A stretch of DNA of 64,000 nt from Methylobacterium frigidaeris (GCF_022179185.1 NZ_BPQJ01000009.1:62001-126000), one strand, 5' to 3'; shown: positions 1 through 9,890, counted from the stretch's first letter. Made by a program: numbers and translations. Notes: a model not told the origin generated them from the letters alone.

Positions 1-980
1 GACCAGTTGACGACGGCCTCCTGGTAATCCTCGAAGGTCGAGGTGCCGGCCACCGCATCGTGCGTCAGAGCTTGGAGGCGTCCGTCCTTGTCGGCGCCGA
101 GGGCCACGGTCTGGAGGGTCTCCGGCCGGTAGCCGAAGGTGAACATCTGGTCGCGGGTCAGCACCACCCGGACCGAGCGCTTGAGGTCGAGGGCGGCCGA
201 GACCGCGAGGTAGAGCTGGTATTGCGGCCTCAAGCCCGAGCCGAACGCGCCGCCGACGTAAGGAGTGATCACCCGCACGTCGTCGGGCTTCAGGCTGAAC
301 ACGCTGCAGACGTAGCCCTGCGTGTTGTTCACGCCCTGGATCTTATCGTGGATGGTGAGCTTGCCCTCGCCCTCGTAGACCACCGTCGAGGCGTGCGGCT
401 CCATCGGGTTGTGGTGCTCGATCGCCTGCTTGTACTCGTGGCGGAGCTGGATCGGCGCCGCGTCGTAGGCACCGGCGGCGTCGCCGCGCGGGTCCGGCGG
501 CGGCTTGATGCCGGAGCGCTTCTTCGGCGGCACGTAGGCCGCATCGCGATTCTTCTCGAGGTCGGTGTTCGGCACCTCCTCGGAATAGGTCACCTTGACG
601 AGCGTGGCGCCGTAGCGGGCGAGTTCGAAGGTCTCGGCGACGACGAGCGCCACCGGCTGTCCGCCATAGACGATCTCGGGCCCGTTGAGCGCCCGGAACG
701 GCGAGCCGGGCGGTGCGACCTGATCGCGGTAATTGTAGTCGAGCCAGGCGGTGCGCGGCTTGTTCTCGTGGGTGAACACCTTGATCACACCGGGCACCGC
801 CTCGGCGGCCTTGGTATCGATCGCCGTGATGCGGCCCTTGGCGATGGCGCTCGACACCACGACGCCGTGGGCGAGGTCGGGGGCCGTGAACTCGGCGGCG
901 TATTTCGCGGCGCCCGTCACCTTGGCGGGGCCGTCGAGCCGGCTCCGGGCGGTGCCGACGGTGTGCGAGGGGGTGGCCAT
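1..980 (-). CDS. Molybdopterin-binding subunit of xanthine/aldehyde dehydrogenase family (partial, 3' end outside window)
   Basis: Catalytic molybdenum-cofactor subunit of a three-component hydroxylase that would oxidise aldehydes or N-heterocycles. About 326 N-terminal residues are visible and the gene continues past the left edge. The translation opens MATPSHTVGTARSRLDGPAK, the usual start of this family, and includes the GPEIVYGGQPVALVVAETFE and YVGGAFGSG segments of the aldehyde oxidase/xanthine dehydrogenase fold. The ATG at 980 lies 8 bp beyond the stop of the FAD subunit gene, so the three genes form one minus-strand unit (2Fe-2S, FAD, Mo), the order of E. coli paoABC. No Tat signal is visible. 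The substrate cannot be read from the sequence; aldehyde is inferred from the PaoB-like partner. Confidence 0.9.
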   Translation of the reverse strand, partial: MATPSHTVGTARSRLDGPAKVTGAAKYAAEFTAPDLAHGVVVSSAIAKGRITAIDTKAAEAVPGVIKVFTHENKPRTAWLDYNYRDQVAPPGSPFRALNGPEIVYGGQPVALVVAETFELARYGATLVKVTYSEEVPNTDLEKNRDAAYVPPKKRSGIKPPPDPRGDAAGAYDAAPIQLRHEYKQAIEHHNPMEPHASTVVYEGEGKLTIHDKIQGVNNTQGYVCSVFSLKPDDVRVITPYVGGAFGSGLRPQYQLYLAVSAALDLKRSVRVVLTRDQMFTFGYRPETLQTVALGADKDGRLQALTHDAVAGTSTFEDYQEAVVNW

Positions 981-988
981 GGGGGTCC

Positions 989-2002
989 TCAGGCGATGCG
1001 CTTGTCGGTCTGGGATTGCGGCGTGCCGGCAGCGGCTTGGACCAAGCCCCGCACGATGGCTCGCCGCGCCAGCTCGACCTTGAAGGCGTTGTGGGCGTAG
1101 GGCCGGGCCTCGGCCAGGATCACATCCGCGGCTTCGCGGAAGGTCTCCGGAGTGGCAGGCTTGCCCTGAAGGCGAGCCTCGGCCTCGGCGTTGCGCCAGG
1201 GCTTGTGAGCGACGCCGCCGAGCGCCAGGCGCGCCGTGCGGATCGTGTCGCCGTCCACCTCGAGCGCCGCGGCGACCGAGACCAGCGCGAAGGCGTAGGA
1301 GAGCCGATCGCGCAGCTTCAGGTAGGTGTAGTGCTTGGAAAAGTCCTCGTCCGGCAGGTCGACCGAGAGCACGATCTCGCCATGTCGGAGCGTGGTGTCG
1401 ACGTGCGGCTCGTCGCCCGGCAGGCGGTGGAACTCACCGAAGGGAATCGCGCGCCGCCCATTCGGCCCCTCGACCTGCACCGTCGCGTCCAGGGCCGCCA
1501 GGGCCACGCACATGTCGGAGGGGTGGGTGGCGATGCACGTGTCCGAGGCGCCCAGGATCGCGTGGATGCGGTTGACCCCTGTCATCGCCGGGCAGCCGCT
1601 GCCGGGCTCCCGCTTGTTGCACGGCGTGCCCTCGTCGTAGAAATAGTAGCAGCGGGTGCGCTGGAGCAGGTTGCCGCCGGTCGTGGCGGCGTTGCGCAGC
1701 TGCGGCGAGGCCCCGGCCAGGAGCGCGCTCGCGAGCAGGGGATAGCGCTCGTTGACCAGCGGATCGTAGGCGACGGTGGCGTTGGGCACGAGCGCGCCGA
1801 GGCGCAGGCCCCCCTCGTGCTGGACGATCTCGTCGAGCGGCAGGCGAGTGATGTCGATGAGCCGGCCGGGCCGCTCGACATTGTACTTCATCAGGTCGAC
1901 GAGGTTGGTGCCGCCGGCGATGAAGCGCGCCGCCGGATCGGCGGCGAGCGCCTGCACGGCCTCCTGCACGGTGCCGGCGCGGGTATAGTCGAACCGGTTC
2001 AT
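989..2002 (-). CDS. FAD-binding subunit of xanthine/aldehyde dehydrogenase family, PaoB-like
   Basis: A 337-residue flavoprotein subunit that would pass electrons from the iron-sulfur subunit to an acceptor. The N-terminus carries the FAD-binding pattern AGGTNLVDLMKYNVERP and continues with the GATTGGNLLQ-like segment (RNAATTGGNLLQRTRCYYF). A cysteine-rich insert (RTRCYYFYDEGTPCNKR, then PGSGCPAM and later DTCIATHPSDMC) matches the extra [4Fe-4S] loop of PaoB-type subunits and is absent from ordinary XdhA/CoxM flavoproteins. The C-terminal CO dehydrogenase flavoprotein domain is complete. Its ATG overlaps the stop of the 2Fe-2S gene by 4 bp (ATGA), showing translational coupling. Family is certain; assignment to aldehyde oxidation is inferred. 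Confidence 0.92.
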   Translation of the reverse strand: MNRFDYTRAGTVQEAVQALAADPAARFIAGGTNLVDLMKYNVERPGRLIDITRLPLDEIVQHEGGLRLGALVPNATVAYDPLVNERYPLLASALLAGASPQLRNAATTGGNLLQRTRCYYFYDEGTPCNKREPGSGCPAMTGVNRIHAILGASDTCIATHPSDMCVALAALDATVQVEGPNGRRAIPFGEFHRLPGDEPHVDTTLRHGEIVLSVDLPDEDFSKHYTYLKLRDRLSYAFALVSVAAALEVDGDTIRTARLALGGVAHKPWRNAEAEARLQGKPATPETFREAADVILAEARPYAHNAFKVELARRAIVRGLVQAAAGTPQSQTDKRIA

Positions 2003-2520
2003 TCCGCAGCCTCCCGGAAGGACGACGCCTTGTTCTTCAGGACATCCTCGACGGCGTCGACGATGTTGGAATAGGCGCCGCAGCGGCAGATGTTTCCGCT
2101 CATGTGCTCGCGGATCTCCTCGCGCGAGCGGGCGCGGCCCTCCTCGATCAGCGCCACCGCCGACATGATCTGGCCCGGTGTGCAGTAGCCGCACTGGAAG
2201 GCGTCGTGCTCCACAAAGGCCGCCTGGACCGGGTGGAGGTCGCCTGAGGACAGGCCCTCGATGGTGGTGACCTTGGCGCCGTCCTTCTGCACCGCGAGGG
2301 CGAGGCAGGAATTGATCCGCTTGCCGTCGACGATCACCGTGCAGGCGCCGCACTGGCCATGGTCGCAGCCCTTTTTGGTGCCGGTGAGGTCGAGCTCCTC
2401 GCGCAGGAGGTCGAGGAGGGTGGTCCAGGGCGCGACCTGGAGCTGCCGCTCCTGCCCGTTGACCGTCAGGGTGACCGGAATCGTCCCCGGTGGGGTGGAG
2501 GAGCCGCTTTCGCTCAGCAT
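1999..2520 (-). CDS. (2Fe-2S)-binding subunit of xanthine/aldehyde dehydrogenase family, PaoA-like
   Basis: A 173-residue electron-transfer subunit with two [2Fe-2S] clusters. The plant-type ferredoxin cluster is seen as CDHGQCGAC with a later SC, and the helical-domain cluster as CGYCTPGQ and CRCGAY. It is the first gene of the minus-strand set 2Fe-2S, FAD, Mo. The ATG at 2520 (MLSESGSSTPPGTIPVTLTV) was chosen because it starts just before the ferredoxin fold; in-frame starts upstream would add an Arg/Pro-rich stretch that looks like untranslated leader. PaoA of E. coli has a Tat signal, and none is clear here, so a cytoplasmic enzyme is more likely unless the start is further upstream. Confidence 0.88.
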   Translation of the reverse strand: MLSESGSSTPPGTIPVTLTVNGQERQLQVAPWTTLLDLLREELDLTGTKKGCDHGQCGACTVIVDGKRINSCLALAVQKDGAKVTTIEGLSSGDLHPVQAAFVEHDAFQCGYCTPGQIMSAVALIEEGRARSREEIREHMSGNICRCGAYSNIVDAVEDVLKNKASSFREAAE

Positions 2521-3120
2521 GGGCCTGCCATCGATCGTGAGGTGGCCCAGCACCGGCGCGCGCCGGGAGAGGCGCGCGGCCCTCGAGCCGGGCGGCATAC
2601 CCGATAACCGTTCCAGTGTGGGGTCGTTCCCCAAGGGAGTATTGGGGGCGTGGGGACGGGTGGTCGCGGGGGAGGGGCACCGGCCGCCTGGCCGTCGCGC
2701 GCGAAAGCCCGTCCGCCATCGGCGGACCGGCGTCGGCGGCTGCCTGTCCCGTCGATATCGGACGCCTGTCGCGACCACGATACGCGACAACGGCATCCGG
2801 TCGGGCCCAATCAGAGGATGGCTCCGGGTTAGACCTGACCCCGTCCCGCCCGATCGCGGCGTCAACGGAAGGCGGGGAGGGATCCAGCAGAGAAAGTGCC
2901 GCGTGAAGGGTTCTGTTTTCGCAAAAATGCGGAAAGCCAGAGGGACGCTTCGCGGCTTCTTGTGCCGGATCCCGGACCTCCTTTCCGCCTGGCTGCCACC
3001 GTCCGGGAAAGGACAGCCTGTGACGGCTGATGAGGTTACCCGATGTCGCTCGCCATCAGCGTCAGCCACTGTTCCGTTGCAGCGCCTTTGGCGGACGCTC
3101 GACTCTTCTCTCACGACAAA
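2521..3120. other. Long intergenic region, promoter side of the PaoABC-like genes
   Basis: About 600 bp between the first molybdenum-hydroxylase gene and the terminator of the ABC exporter. Open frames here are Arg/Pro-rich with no family motif and look like high-GC artefacts. The segment around 2900-2960 is less GC-rich than its surroundings and could hold the minus-strand promoter, but no clear -35/-10 pair was recognised. Confidence 0.4.
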
Positions 3121-3149
3121 GCGCCGGCTCACGCGATGTGAGCCGGCGC
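3121..3149 (-). terminator. Rho-independent terminator of the ABC exporter gene
   Basis: Perfect 12-bp stem GCGCCGGCTCAC / GTGAGCCGGCGC with a 5-base loop. On the minus strand the stem is followed by TTTGTC, a short U-run, about 60 bp past the stop of the ABC exporter. The T-tract is short, so it could also act as an RNA-stabilising hairpin. Confidence 0.65.
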
Positions 3150-3210
3150 CCGCCCCGAAGGGCAAATTCAGATGACACAGCCCGCCTGCCGGGCGAGACG
3201 CACGACGCCC

Positions 3211-4974
3211 CTACGCGGCCTCGCGCGACAGCTTGATCGTCTCGCGCTGGATCAGGTCGCGGTAGAACCCATCGAGGTGTACCAGGCGGTCGGGCGAGCC
3301 GTCCTGGATCACCTGGCCACCGTCGAGAACGACGATCCGGTCGAAGTCCTTCAGGGTCGAGAGCCGGTGCGCGATGGCGATCACGGTGCGGCCCTTCATC
3401 AGGTTGCCGAGCGCCTCGCGGATCGCCTCCTCCGACTCGGTGTCGAGCGCCGAGGTGGCCTCGTCGAGGAGCAGGATCGGCGAGTCCTTGAGGATGGCGC
3501 GGGCCACCGCGATGCGCTGGCGCTGGCCGCCCGAGAGTTTCACGCCGCGGTCGCCCACGATGGTGTCGAAGCCGCCCGGCAGGTCATTGATGAAGTCGGT
3601 GCAACGGGCGGCGGCGGCTGCGGCCCACACCTCCTCGTCGGTCGCCTCCGGCCGGCCATAGCGGATGTTCTCGCGCAACGAGCGGTGGAACAGCGAGATG
3701 TCCTGCGGCACCACGGTGATCGCCTCGCGCAGGGATTCCTGCGTGACGCGGCCGATGTCCTGGCCGTCGATCAGGATGCGGCCGTTCTGCGGGTCGTAGA
3801 AGCGCTGCAGCAGGGTGAACAGGGTCGACTTGCCGCCGCCGGAGCGCCCGACGAGGCCGACGCGCTGGCCGGGCTGGATGTCGAGGTTGAAGTCGCCGAA
3901 CACCTCGCGGCCGTCCGGGTAGTTGAAGGCCACCTTCTCGAAGGTGATGCGGGCACCCTCGCCGACGAGGGGCTTGGCCTCCGGGTGGTCGCGCAGGTCG
4001 TGCGGCTGGAGCAGGGTGCGCAGGGCCTCGGACAGTCGGGCGGTGTGCTGGGTGACGTCGACGAGGGCCACCGCGAGGTCGCGGGTCGCCGCCAGGATGG
4101 TGATGCCCAGCGTGCAGACCAGCACCACCTGGCCGGCGGTCGCCGCCCCCGCCTCCCACATCTGGATCGCCCAGTAGAGCAGACCGAGCACCGCCACGAC
4201 GGTGATCAGGGCGTGCATGATCCGCAGGCGCTCGAGGTAGAGGAGCGAGCGCCGCCGCGCCTTCATCTCGGTGCCGATGGTCTGGTCGAAGCGGGCGAAT
4301 TCGCGCTTGTAGGCCGAGAAGGCCCGCACGAGCGGCATGTTGCTGACAAGATCGACCATCTCGCCGTCGACGGAGGCGGCCTTCTCGGCGAAGTCGTGGT
4401 GCAGCGGCTTGCCGGCGGCGGCGATGCGGAACATCAGCACCACCACGCCGCCGCAGATGACGAGCAGGCCGAGCGCCATCGGCACGCTGACGCTGCCGAC
4501 ATAGAGGATTGCCCCGAACGCCGCCGCGCAAGGCGGCATCACGTTCCAGACGAACATGTTCTCGGCGGTGAAGATCGCGTTCGAGGTTGCCGTGATACGG
4601 CTCGCCAGCGTGCCGGGCTGCCGGTCGGCGAAGTAGGACGGCGAGTGGCCGGTCAGGTGCTGGAACAGGTCCCGGCGGATGTCGCCGGTGACGTTCACGA
4701 AGGTGAAGCTGGCGATCAGGCTCGCCACCCGCCACAGCATGTTGTCGGCGGCGATGAAGCAGATCAGGACGGTGAGCGCCGGCCAGATCAGGTTCGCCTC
4801 AGGCCCCTTGCCGAGGGCGTCGACGACGCCCTTCAAGCCGTACTGGGTGCTGACAGAGCAGGCCACGGCGCCCAGAACCGCGACCAGGATGGCCGCGTGG
4901 GGCACGATGCGGCGGCGCAGGTAGCGGGCCACGAAGGCCCAGGGCCGGTTGGCGTACGCGCAGAGGTCATCCAT
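3211..4974 (-). CDS. ABC transporter, fused permease and ATPase (MsbA-like exporter)
   Basis: A 587-residue half-size exporter that would act as a homodimer in the inner membrane. The N-terminal half has about six hydrophobic segments typical of the ABC type 1 exporter domain; the C-terminal 240 residues form the ATPase. Visible motifs are Walker A GRSGGGKS, Q-loop VVPQDISLFH, signature LSGGQRQR, Walker B ILLLDEAT and the switch histidine in IAHRLST. The start at MDDLCAYANRPWAF fits the family; an upstream in-frame extension is rich in Arg/Gly/Pro and unlikely to be translated. It is transcribed alone and ends at a strong hairpin. Substrate unknown; lipid, peptide or drug export are all possible. 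Confidence 0.9.
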   Translation of the reverse strand: MDDLCAYANRPWAFVARYLRRRIVPHAAILVAVLGAVACSVSTQYGLKGVVDALGKGPEANLIWPALTVLICFIAADNMLWRVASLIASFTFVNVTGDIRRDLFQHLTGHSPSYFADRQPGTLASRITATSNAIFTAENMFVWNVMPPCAAAFGAILYVGSVSVPMALGLLVICGGVVVLMFRIAAAGKPLHHDFAEKAASVDGEMVDLVSNMPLVRAFSAYKREFARFDQTIGTEMKARRRSLLYLERLRIMHALITVVAVLGLLYWAIQMWEAGAATAGQVVLVCTLGITILAATRDLAVALVDVTQHTARLSEALRTLLQPHDLRDHPEAKPLVGEGARITFEKVAFNYPDGREVFGDFNLDIQPGQRVGLVGRSGGGKSTLFTLLQRFYDPQNGRILIDGQDIGRVTQESLREAITVVPQDISLFHRSLRENIRYGRPEATDEEVWAAAAAARCTDFINDLPGGFDTIVGDRGVKLSGGQRQRIAVARAILKDSPILLLDEATSALDTESEEAIREALGNLMKGRTVIAIAHRLSTLKDFDRIVVLDGGQVIQDGSPDRLVHLDGFYRDLIQRETIKLSREAA

Positions 4975-5229
4975 CGTGGCGATCGATCCCGGTTCTTCGC
5001 ACGCGTGCGGCCTACGGTCGGGAGAGGGACGGGATGCAAGAACCCCGCCGCGACCTCCCCACATTCTCCCCGCAGGCCCCACCCGCTTCTCGCAACGCGC
5101 AAGCGTCACCTTATGTTGCAGGCGAATGGTGCTGCCGGCTTTCTAATCCGTCGTTTCTGAACGGGAGTTGAGCGACGCTGCAGCGCACACGCCTTTCCCG
5201 TCTCACCCCGCTACCTCCTCGAACCGCGC

Positions 5230-6573
5230 TTATCGCGGCCGCCGGGTCTCCGGCATGATCGCCACGATCAGGACGAGCGCGGCGAAGGCCACCGCGGAGA
5301 GGCCCAGGAAGGCGGCATGCGAGCCGAAATGGTCGGCCATGTAGCCGGACAGGGTGGTGCTGGCCGCCGCGCCCAGGCCCATGGCGGTGCCGACCGCGCC
5401 GAGTGCCATGTTGAAGCGGCCGGTGCCGCGGGTGCAATCGGCGACGACCAGCGGCACCATCACGCCGAGCACCGCGGCCGAGATGCCGTCGAAGACCTGC
5501 ACCGCCACCAGCAATTCGGGCGCGTCCGTATAGGCGAAGAGCAGGCCGCGGATCGGCAGAGCCGCGAAGCCGAGGATGAGGAGCGGGCGCCGCCCATAGG
5601 CCTGGGCGGCGCGGCCGACCGCGGGCGCGATCAGCGCCATCACCAGTTGCGGGGCCATGATGCAGGCGGCGATCAGGATCGTGGCGGTCTGGCTCGTGCG
5701 CACCGTGAGCACGCTGCCGACCAGCGGCAGCATCGCCGCGTTGGCAACGAAGAACAGGGTGATGCAGGCCGCAAAGCACAGGAGCGCCCGGTTGGTCACG
5801 ACGAGCTTCAGGCTCTCCCAGCCGCCGGGTGCCGTGCCGCCCTCGGGGCCTTGCGGACGCACCATGTCGATCTCGCTCGCGCGCACGAACCACAGGGCGG
5901 CCAGCGTCGGCAGCGCCAGGGCGGCCGTGACGTAGAACACCGCCTCGCTCGACAGGTAGTAGCCGCAGGCGCCCATGCCGGCGGCGGCGAGCGCATTGCC
6001 GATCGACGAGAAGCGGGCATTGCGCCCGAGCCGTTCCCCTAGGCCCGCATGTCCCACGAGGCCGAGGCTGATCGCCGCGATGGCAGGCGTCAGCGTGCAA
6101 CTCGCGATCGAGTGCGCCGCCATCGAGAGCGCCACGATCAGGAAGGTCGGGAACAGGGCGAGGCCGGCGGCCGAGGCGCCGATCACCGCGACCGACAGGG
6201 CGGCGACGAAGCGCTTCGAGCGCACCCAGTCGACGAAGGCGCCGCCCGGCACCTGCCCGAACAGGCTGAACAGGCCCCCGATGGTGAGGACCAGCCCGAT
6301 ATCGGACTGGGTCCAGCTCTGCGAGGTGAAGTAGACCGCCACGAACGGGCCGAAGCCCGTCTGCAGGTTCGCGACGAAGAACGTGAAGGCGTCGAGACCG
6401 CGGCTGCTGGTGAGCGAGGGCGCCGACTTCTCCCGCCGCCGACCCAGGGACGCGCCGGCCCGATCCCACTCGCGGGCGGAATCCGGGCGTGGGTCCGGCC
6501 GCGTCTCGGCGCGGGGGACCTCCCGGTCGCGATGGGCGAGGGGGCGGCGATGGGCCTGGCGCGGTCGCGTCAT
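5230..6573 (-). CDS. MFS transporter, drug-efflux-like
   Basis: A 447-residue major facilitator with about twelve hydrophobic segments beginning near residue 58 ([19 protein letters not shown]). The first 50 residues are charged and Arg/Pro-rich, so the true start could be an internal one; the ATG at 6573 is kept because it overlaps the stop of the upstream gene (ATGA), which supports coupling. The loop [12 protein letters not shown] fits the MFS signature after the second helix. The nearest family is the efflux or sugar-proton group; no substrate can be inferred. It is the second gene of a minus-strand pair with the PRC-barrel protein. Confidence 0.82.
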   Translation of the reverse strand: MTRPRQAHRRPLAHRDREVPRAETRPDPRPDSAREWDRAGASLGRRREKSAPSLTSSRGLDAFTFFVANLQTGFGPFVAVYFTSQSWTQSDIGLVLTIGGLFSLFGQVPGGAFVDWVRSKRFVAALSVAVIGASAAGLALFPTFLIVALSMAAHSIASCTLTPAIAAISLGLVGHAGLGERLGRNARFSSIGNALAAAGMGACGYYLSSEAVFYVTAALALPTLAALWFVRASEIDMVRPQGPEGGTAPGGWESLKLVVTNRALLCFAACITLFFVANAAMLPLVGSVLTVRTSQTATILIAACIMAPQLVMALIAPAVGRAAQAYGRRPLLILGFAALPIRGLLFAYTDAPELLVAVQVFDGISAAVLGVMVPLVVADCTRGTGRFNMALGAVGTAMGLGAAASTTLSGYMADHFGSHAAFLGLSAVAFAALVLIVAIMPETRRPR

Positions 6574-7370
6574 TTGTCCGGCGGGTTGCGCGCCGCGGCC
6601 TCGTCGGGGGCTGGCGCCGGGGGAGCAGCAGGCGCTGCCGCATTGGGGGCTGGCGTCGCGGGTGCCGGGGTGGCAGGGGCCGGCGCTGCCGGGGCAGGCG
6701 CCGAGGCGGGCGCCGGCACCGGGCCGGCCGGGCCCAGCACCACGATCGGGTCGCCGGGCTTGTACTCGGGCGAGACCCGCACCTGGTTGCGGTTGAGCTG
6801 CAGCACCGCGCGGCCGGGCTTGTTGTCGGCCGAGAAATACAGGGCGCGCCAGTCGACCGCGATCTTGCGCGAGCCGACGCCGAGGAAGCCGCCGAAATCG
6901 ATGATCGCGGCGCGCGGCCGGCCGTCCTTGTCGACGATGATGTCGATGATCCGGCCCATATCCTCACCCGCGGCGCTGCGCACCGGCTTGCCGAGGACGC
7001 CGTCGTAATCCTGGGTGTCGAGGACCGTGGCCGGCGTGCCGGGCGGGATCGCCGGGGCCTGCGCCGCGGGAGCGGGGGCCGGTGCGGGGTTCGACGGAGC
7101 CGGATTCGCGGGAGGCTGGTTCGCCGGGGCCTGCGCCGCCGGAGGCTGGGCTGCGGGAGCTTGTGCCGCGGGAGCGGCGGGAGCCGGCGCCGTGGGGGCG
7201 GGGGCCGCGGGCGGCTTCTGCGCCTCCGCGGGCGTCGAGCCCTGCTGCGCGTGCGCCGCCGTCACGGTGCAGAGCGCGGCGACGGCCGTCAGAATCGTCC
7301 GCGCGGTTCCCAGCAGGTTTCTCGGCAGGTTTCCTGGCAAGCGGGCCTCTCGCAGGGTCACATGACGCAT
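6570..7370 (-). CDS. Secreted PRC-barrel domain protein with Ala/Pro-rich linkers
   Basis: A 266-residue exported protein. The N-terminus has a signal peptide ([20 protein letters not shown], cut after AHA). Next come about 60 residues made almost only of Pro, Ala, Gln and Asn. A central PRC-barrel follows ([20 protein letters not shown], then [20 protein letters not shown]), and then a second low-complexity Ala/Pro tail. PRC-barrels bind proteins or RNA and are common in rhizobial envelope proteins. The ATG at 7370 ([13 protein letters not shown]) gives the signal peptide its charged start. Its stop overlaps the start of the MFS gene. It is divergent from pdxJ. Exact role unknown. Confidence 0.8.
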   Translation of the reverse strand: MRHVTLREARLPGNLPRNLLGTARTILTAVAALCTVTAAHAQQGSTPAEAQKPPAAPAPTAPAPAAPAAQAPAAQPPAAQAPANQPPANPAPSNPAPAPAPAAQAPAIPPGTPATVLDTQDYDGVLGKPVRSAAGEDMGRIIDIIVDKDGRPRAAIIDFGGFLGVGSRKIAVDWRALYFSADNKPGRAVLQLNRNQVRVSPEYKPGDPIVVLGPAGPVPAPASAPAPAAPAPATPAPATPAPNAAAPAAPPAPAPDEAAARNPPDK

Positions 7371-7773
7371 CCAACTGGAAACCGCGGCCGGGGGTTCCGC
7401 AGGGGAGCGGTCCGGATGGGGGACGAACGCGGCGAAGTTGTGGGGGCGGGGCGGCAGGGGCAGCCGGGCGGGCGCGTCACCGCCGCGGTCGAGCCGTCGA
7501 GCAGACATCGTGGGCCTCCGGGGCAGGCGCGGCGGCCCGCCCGAGCATCGGTCGTCGGTTTGTCGCGGCGGGGCCTTGCGCCCGGCGGGCATCCGGGCCC
7601 GCGCCGCGGAGGGAGTACAGTGCGGCGCAGCGGGCGAGGTGTCCAGGCGGAGGCTTGGCCTCCCGGCGCTTTCTCGGGGGAGTGTTGTTCCGCAAGAGCG
7701 CCGGCTGGCGGTGACGGGCGGGTGACGCTACATCGCGGGCGTTGCCGAAAGCCTCGTCCGAGAAGTCCGCCCG
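7371..7773. promoter_or_regulatory. Divergent intergenic region between the PRC-barrel gene and pdxJ
   Basis: About 400 bp that must hold both outward promoters. I found no gene, strong palindrome or clear sigma-70 boxes. A GAGAAG Shine-Dalgarno-like sequence precedes the pdxJ ATG. Confidence 0.4.
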
Positions 7774-8532
7774 ATGTCCGCCTCTCCCCTCCGTCTCGGC
7801 GTCAACGTCGATCACGTCGCCACCCTGCGCAACGCCCGCGGCGGCACGTTGCCGGATCCGGTGCGCGCGGCCCATGCGGCGATCGCGGCCGGGGCCGACG
7901 GCATCACCGCGCATCTGCGCGAGGACCGCCGCCACATCCGCGACGCCGACGTCGAGCGGCTGATGCGCGAGATCGACCGGCCGCTGAACTTCGAGATGGC
8001 GGCGACGGAGGAGATGCTGGGCATCGCGCTCCGCCTGAAGCCGCACGCCGCCTGCCTGGTGCCGGAGAAGCGCGAGGAGCGCACCACCGAGGGCGGGCTC
8101 GACATCGTCGGCGGTCGCGCGCATCTCGCGCCGGCGATCACACGCCTGAACGAGGCGGGGGTGCGGGTCTCGCTGTTCGTCGAGCCGGAGGTGCACGTGA
8201 TGGAGGCCGCCCGCGCGCTGGGCGCCCCCGTGGTCGAGCTGCACACGGGCACTTACTGCGAGGCGGTGCTCGCCGGCGACGAGGCGAAGGTCCGGGCCGA
8301 GCTCGCGCGGCTGGCCCGCGCAGCCGAGCATGGCGGCGCTCTCGGGCTCGAGATCCATGCCGGTCATGGCCTCACGGTCGAGAGCGTCGGTCCGGTGGCG
8401 GCCCTGCCGCAGGTGCGCGAGCTGAATATCGGCCATGCCCTGATGGCCGAGGCGATCTTCGACGGGCTCCCCGCCGCGATCCGGGCGATGCGAGCCGCGA
8501 TGGAGGCCGGCCGTACGGGGAGAGGCGCATGA
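7774..8532 (+). CDS. pdxJ: Pyridoxine 5'-phosphate synthase
   Basis: A 252-residue cytoplasmic enzyme that condenses 3-amino-2-oxopropyl phosphate with 1-deoxyxylulose 5-phosphate, the last ring-forming step of vitamin B6 synthesis. The opening [17 protein letters not shown] is diagnostic. Further conserved pieces are [11 protein letters not shown], the glutamate in [16 protein letters not shown] and the phosphate-binding HAGHGL. Length matches the family (about 240-250). It is the first gene of a block with acpS, lepB, rnc and era that is widely conserved in Hyphomicrobiales; its stop overlaps the acpS start (ATGA). Confidence 0.97.
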   Translation: MSASPLRLGVNVDHVATLRNARGGTLPDPVRAAHAAIAAGADGITAHLREDRRHIRDADVERLMREIDRPLNFEMAATEEMLGIALRLKPHAACLVPEKREERTTEGGLDIVGGRAHLAPAITRLNEAGVRVSLFVEPEVHVMEAARALGAPVVELHTGTYCEAVLAGDEAKVRAELARLARAAEHGGALGLEIHAGHGLTVESVGPVAALPQVRELNIGHALMAEAIFDGLPAAIRAMRAAMEAGRTGRGA

Positions 8533-8930
8533 TCGTCGGCATCGGCTCCGATCTCTGCGACATCCGCCGCATCGAGCGCTCGCTGGAGCGCTTCGGCGAC
8601 CGCTTCACCCACCGGGTGTTCACCGAGGGCGAGCGCGCCCGCAGCGATCGGCGCGCCGCCCGCGCGCCGTCCTACGCGCGGCGCTTCGCCGCCAAGGAAG
8701 CCTGCTCCAAGGCCCTCGGCACCGGCATGAGCCACGGCGTGTTCTGGCGCGACATGGAGGTGGTGAACCTGCCCGGCGGCCGGCCCACCTTGCGTCTCAC
8801 CAACGGCGCGGCGGACCGCCTCGCCGCCCTGATGCCGCCCGGCCATCGGCCCGTGGTGCACGTGACGCTCACCGACGACCCGCCGCTCGCCCAAGCCTTC
8901 GTCATCATCGAGGCGCTGCCGGAGGGCTGA
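8529..8930 (+). CDS. acpS: Holo-[acyl-carrier-protein] synthase
   Basis: A 133-residue enzyme that moves 4'-phosphopantetheine from CoA to apo-ACP for fatty acid synthesis. The N-terminal [16 protein letters not shown] has the metal-binding Asp, and [16 protein letters not shown] carries the conserved Phe-Ala-Ala-Lys-Glu core. It is coupled to pdxJ by a 4-bp overlap. The usual length is about 130 residues, so the protein is complete. Confidence 0.97.
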   Translation: MIVGIGSDLCDIRRIERSLERFGDRFTHRVFTEGERARSDRRAARAPSYARRFAAKEACSKALGTGMSHGVFWRDMEVVNLPGGRPTLRLTNGAADRLAALMPPGHRPVVHVTLTDDPPLAQAFVIIEALPEG

Positions 8931-9083
8931 CGGCTCCGCCCGACGTGATTCGCCCCCGCCTGCCGCGCCGCGTTGCGGGCGGGCAAGCGTTGGTCTAGAC
9001 CCCCCGCACCGCGCAAAAAGCCGGCCGCGTGCCCTCGGCGGGTGCCCAGGCGACATCTGCACGGACCGCCGGAGAGAACGAGC

Positions 9084-9875
9084 ATGGATCGCGCACGCAC
9101 GGATCAGGACCTGAAACGCGGCAAGGAAGCCGGCCTGTGGGACTCGATCAAGGAAACCGTCAAGGTCGGCGTCCAGGCGCTGTTGATCGCCGTCGTGGTC
9201 CGCACCCTGCTGTTCCAGCCGTTCAATATCCCGTCCGGCTCGCTGATCCCGACCCTGCTGATCGGCGATTATCTCTTCGTCTCGAAGTATTCTCTCGGAT
9301 ATTCCAAGTACTCCCTGCCGTTGAGCGAGTACCTGCCGTTCGAGGCCAAGGGCCGGATCTGGGGCGCGGCGCCCAAGCAGGGCGACATCGTGGTGTTCAA
9401 GCTGCCGAAGGACAACGCCACCGACTACATCAAGCGGGTGATCGGCCTGCCGGGCGACCGGATCCAGGTGATCGAGGGCGTGCTCAACATCAACGGCCGG
9501 CCGGTGAAGCGCGAGCGCATCGCGGATTACTCGACCACCGACGCCTTCGGCCAGCCGACCCTGGTGCCGCAATACCGTGAGACCCTGCCCAACGGCGTCA
9601 CCCACGAGATCATCGAGCGCGACGGCGACCGCGGCCTGTGGGACAACACCCAGGTCTACACCGTGCCGCCGAACCACTTCTTCATGATGGGCGACAACCG
9701 CGACAACTCCACCGATTCCCGCGACCTCGGCAATGTCGGCTACGTGCCGTACGAGAACCTGATCGGCCGGGCCGAGGTGATCTTCTTCTCGATCGACGAG
9801 GGCGCTGCCGCCTGGCAGGTCTGGAACTGGCCGTGGACGGTGCGCTGGAACCGGCTGTTCAAGCCGATCCACTGA
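9084..9875 (+). CDS. lepB: Signal peptidase I
   Basis: A 263-residue membrane-anchored Ser/Lys protease that removes signal peptides in the periplasm. One N-terminal membrane segment (VGVQALLIAVVVRTLLF) is followed by the catalytic serine in NIPSGSLIPTL (Ser53). The Met usually found after this Ser is Leu here. The catalytic lysine lies in DYIKRVIGLPGD, and the C-terminal signature is GDNRDNSTDSRDLG. The ATG at 9084 has GGAGA upstream; an earlier in-frame start would add a Pro/Arg-rich extension. It sits between acpS and rnc, the standard order in this order of bacteria. Confidence 0.96.
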   Translation: MDRARTDQDLKRGKEAGLWDSIKETVKVGVQALLIAVVVRTLLFQPFNIPSGSLIPTLLIGDYLFVSKYSLGYSKYSLPLSEYLPFEAKGRIWGAAPKQGDIVVFKLPKDNATDYIKRVIGLPGDRIQVIEGVLNINGRPVKRERIADYSTTDAFGQPTLVPQYRETLPNGVTHEIIERDGDRGLWDNTQVYTVPPNHFFMMGDNRDNSTDSRDLGNVGYVPYENLIGRAEVIFFSIDEGAAAWQVWNWPWTVRWNRLFKPIH

Positions 9876-9890
9876 CGGGAGTTGAGGAGC

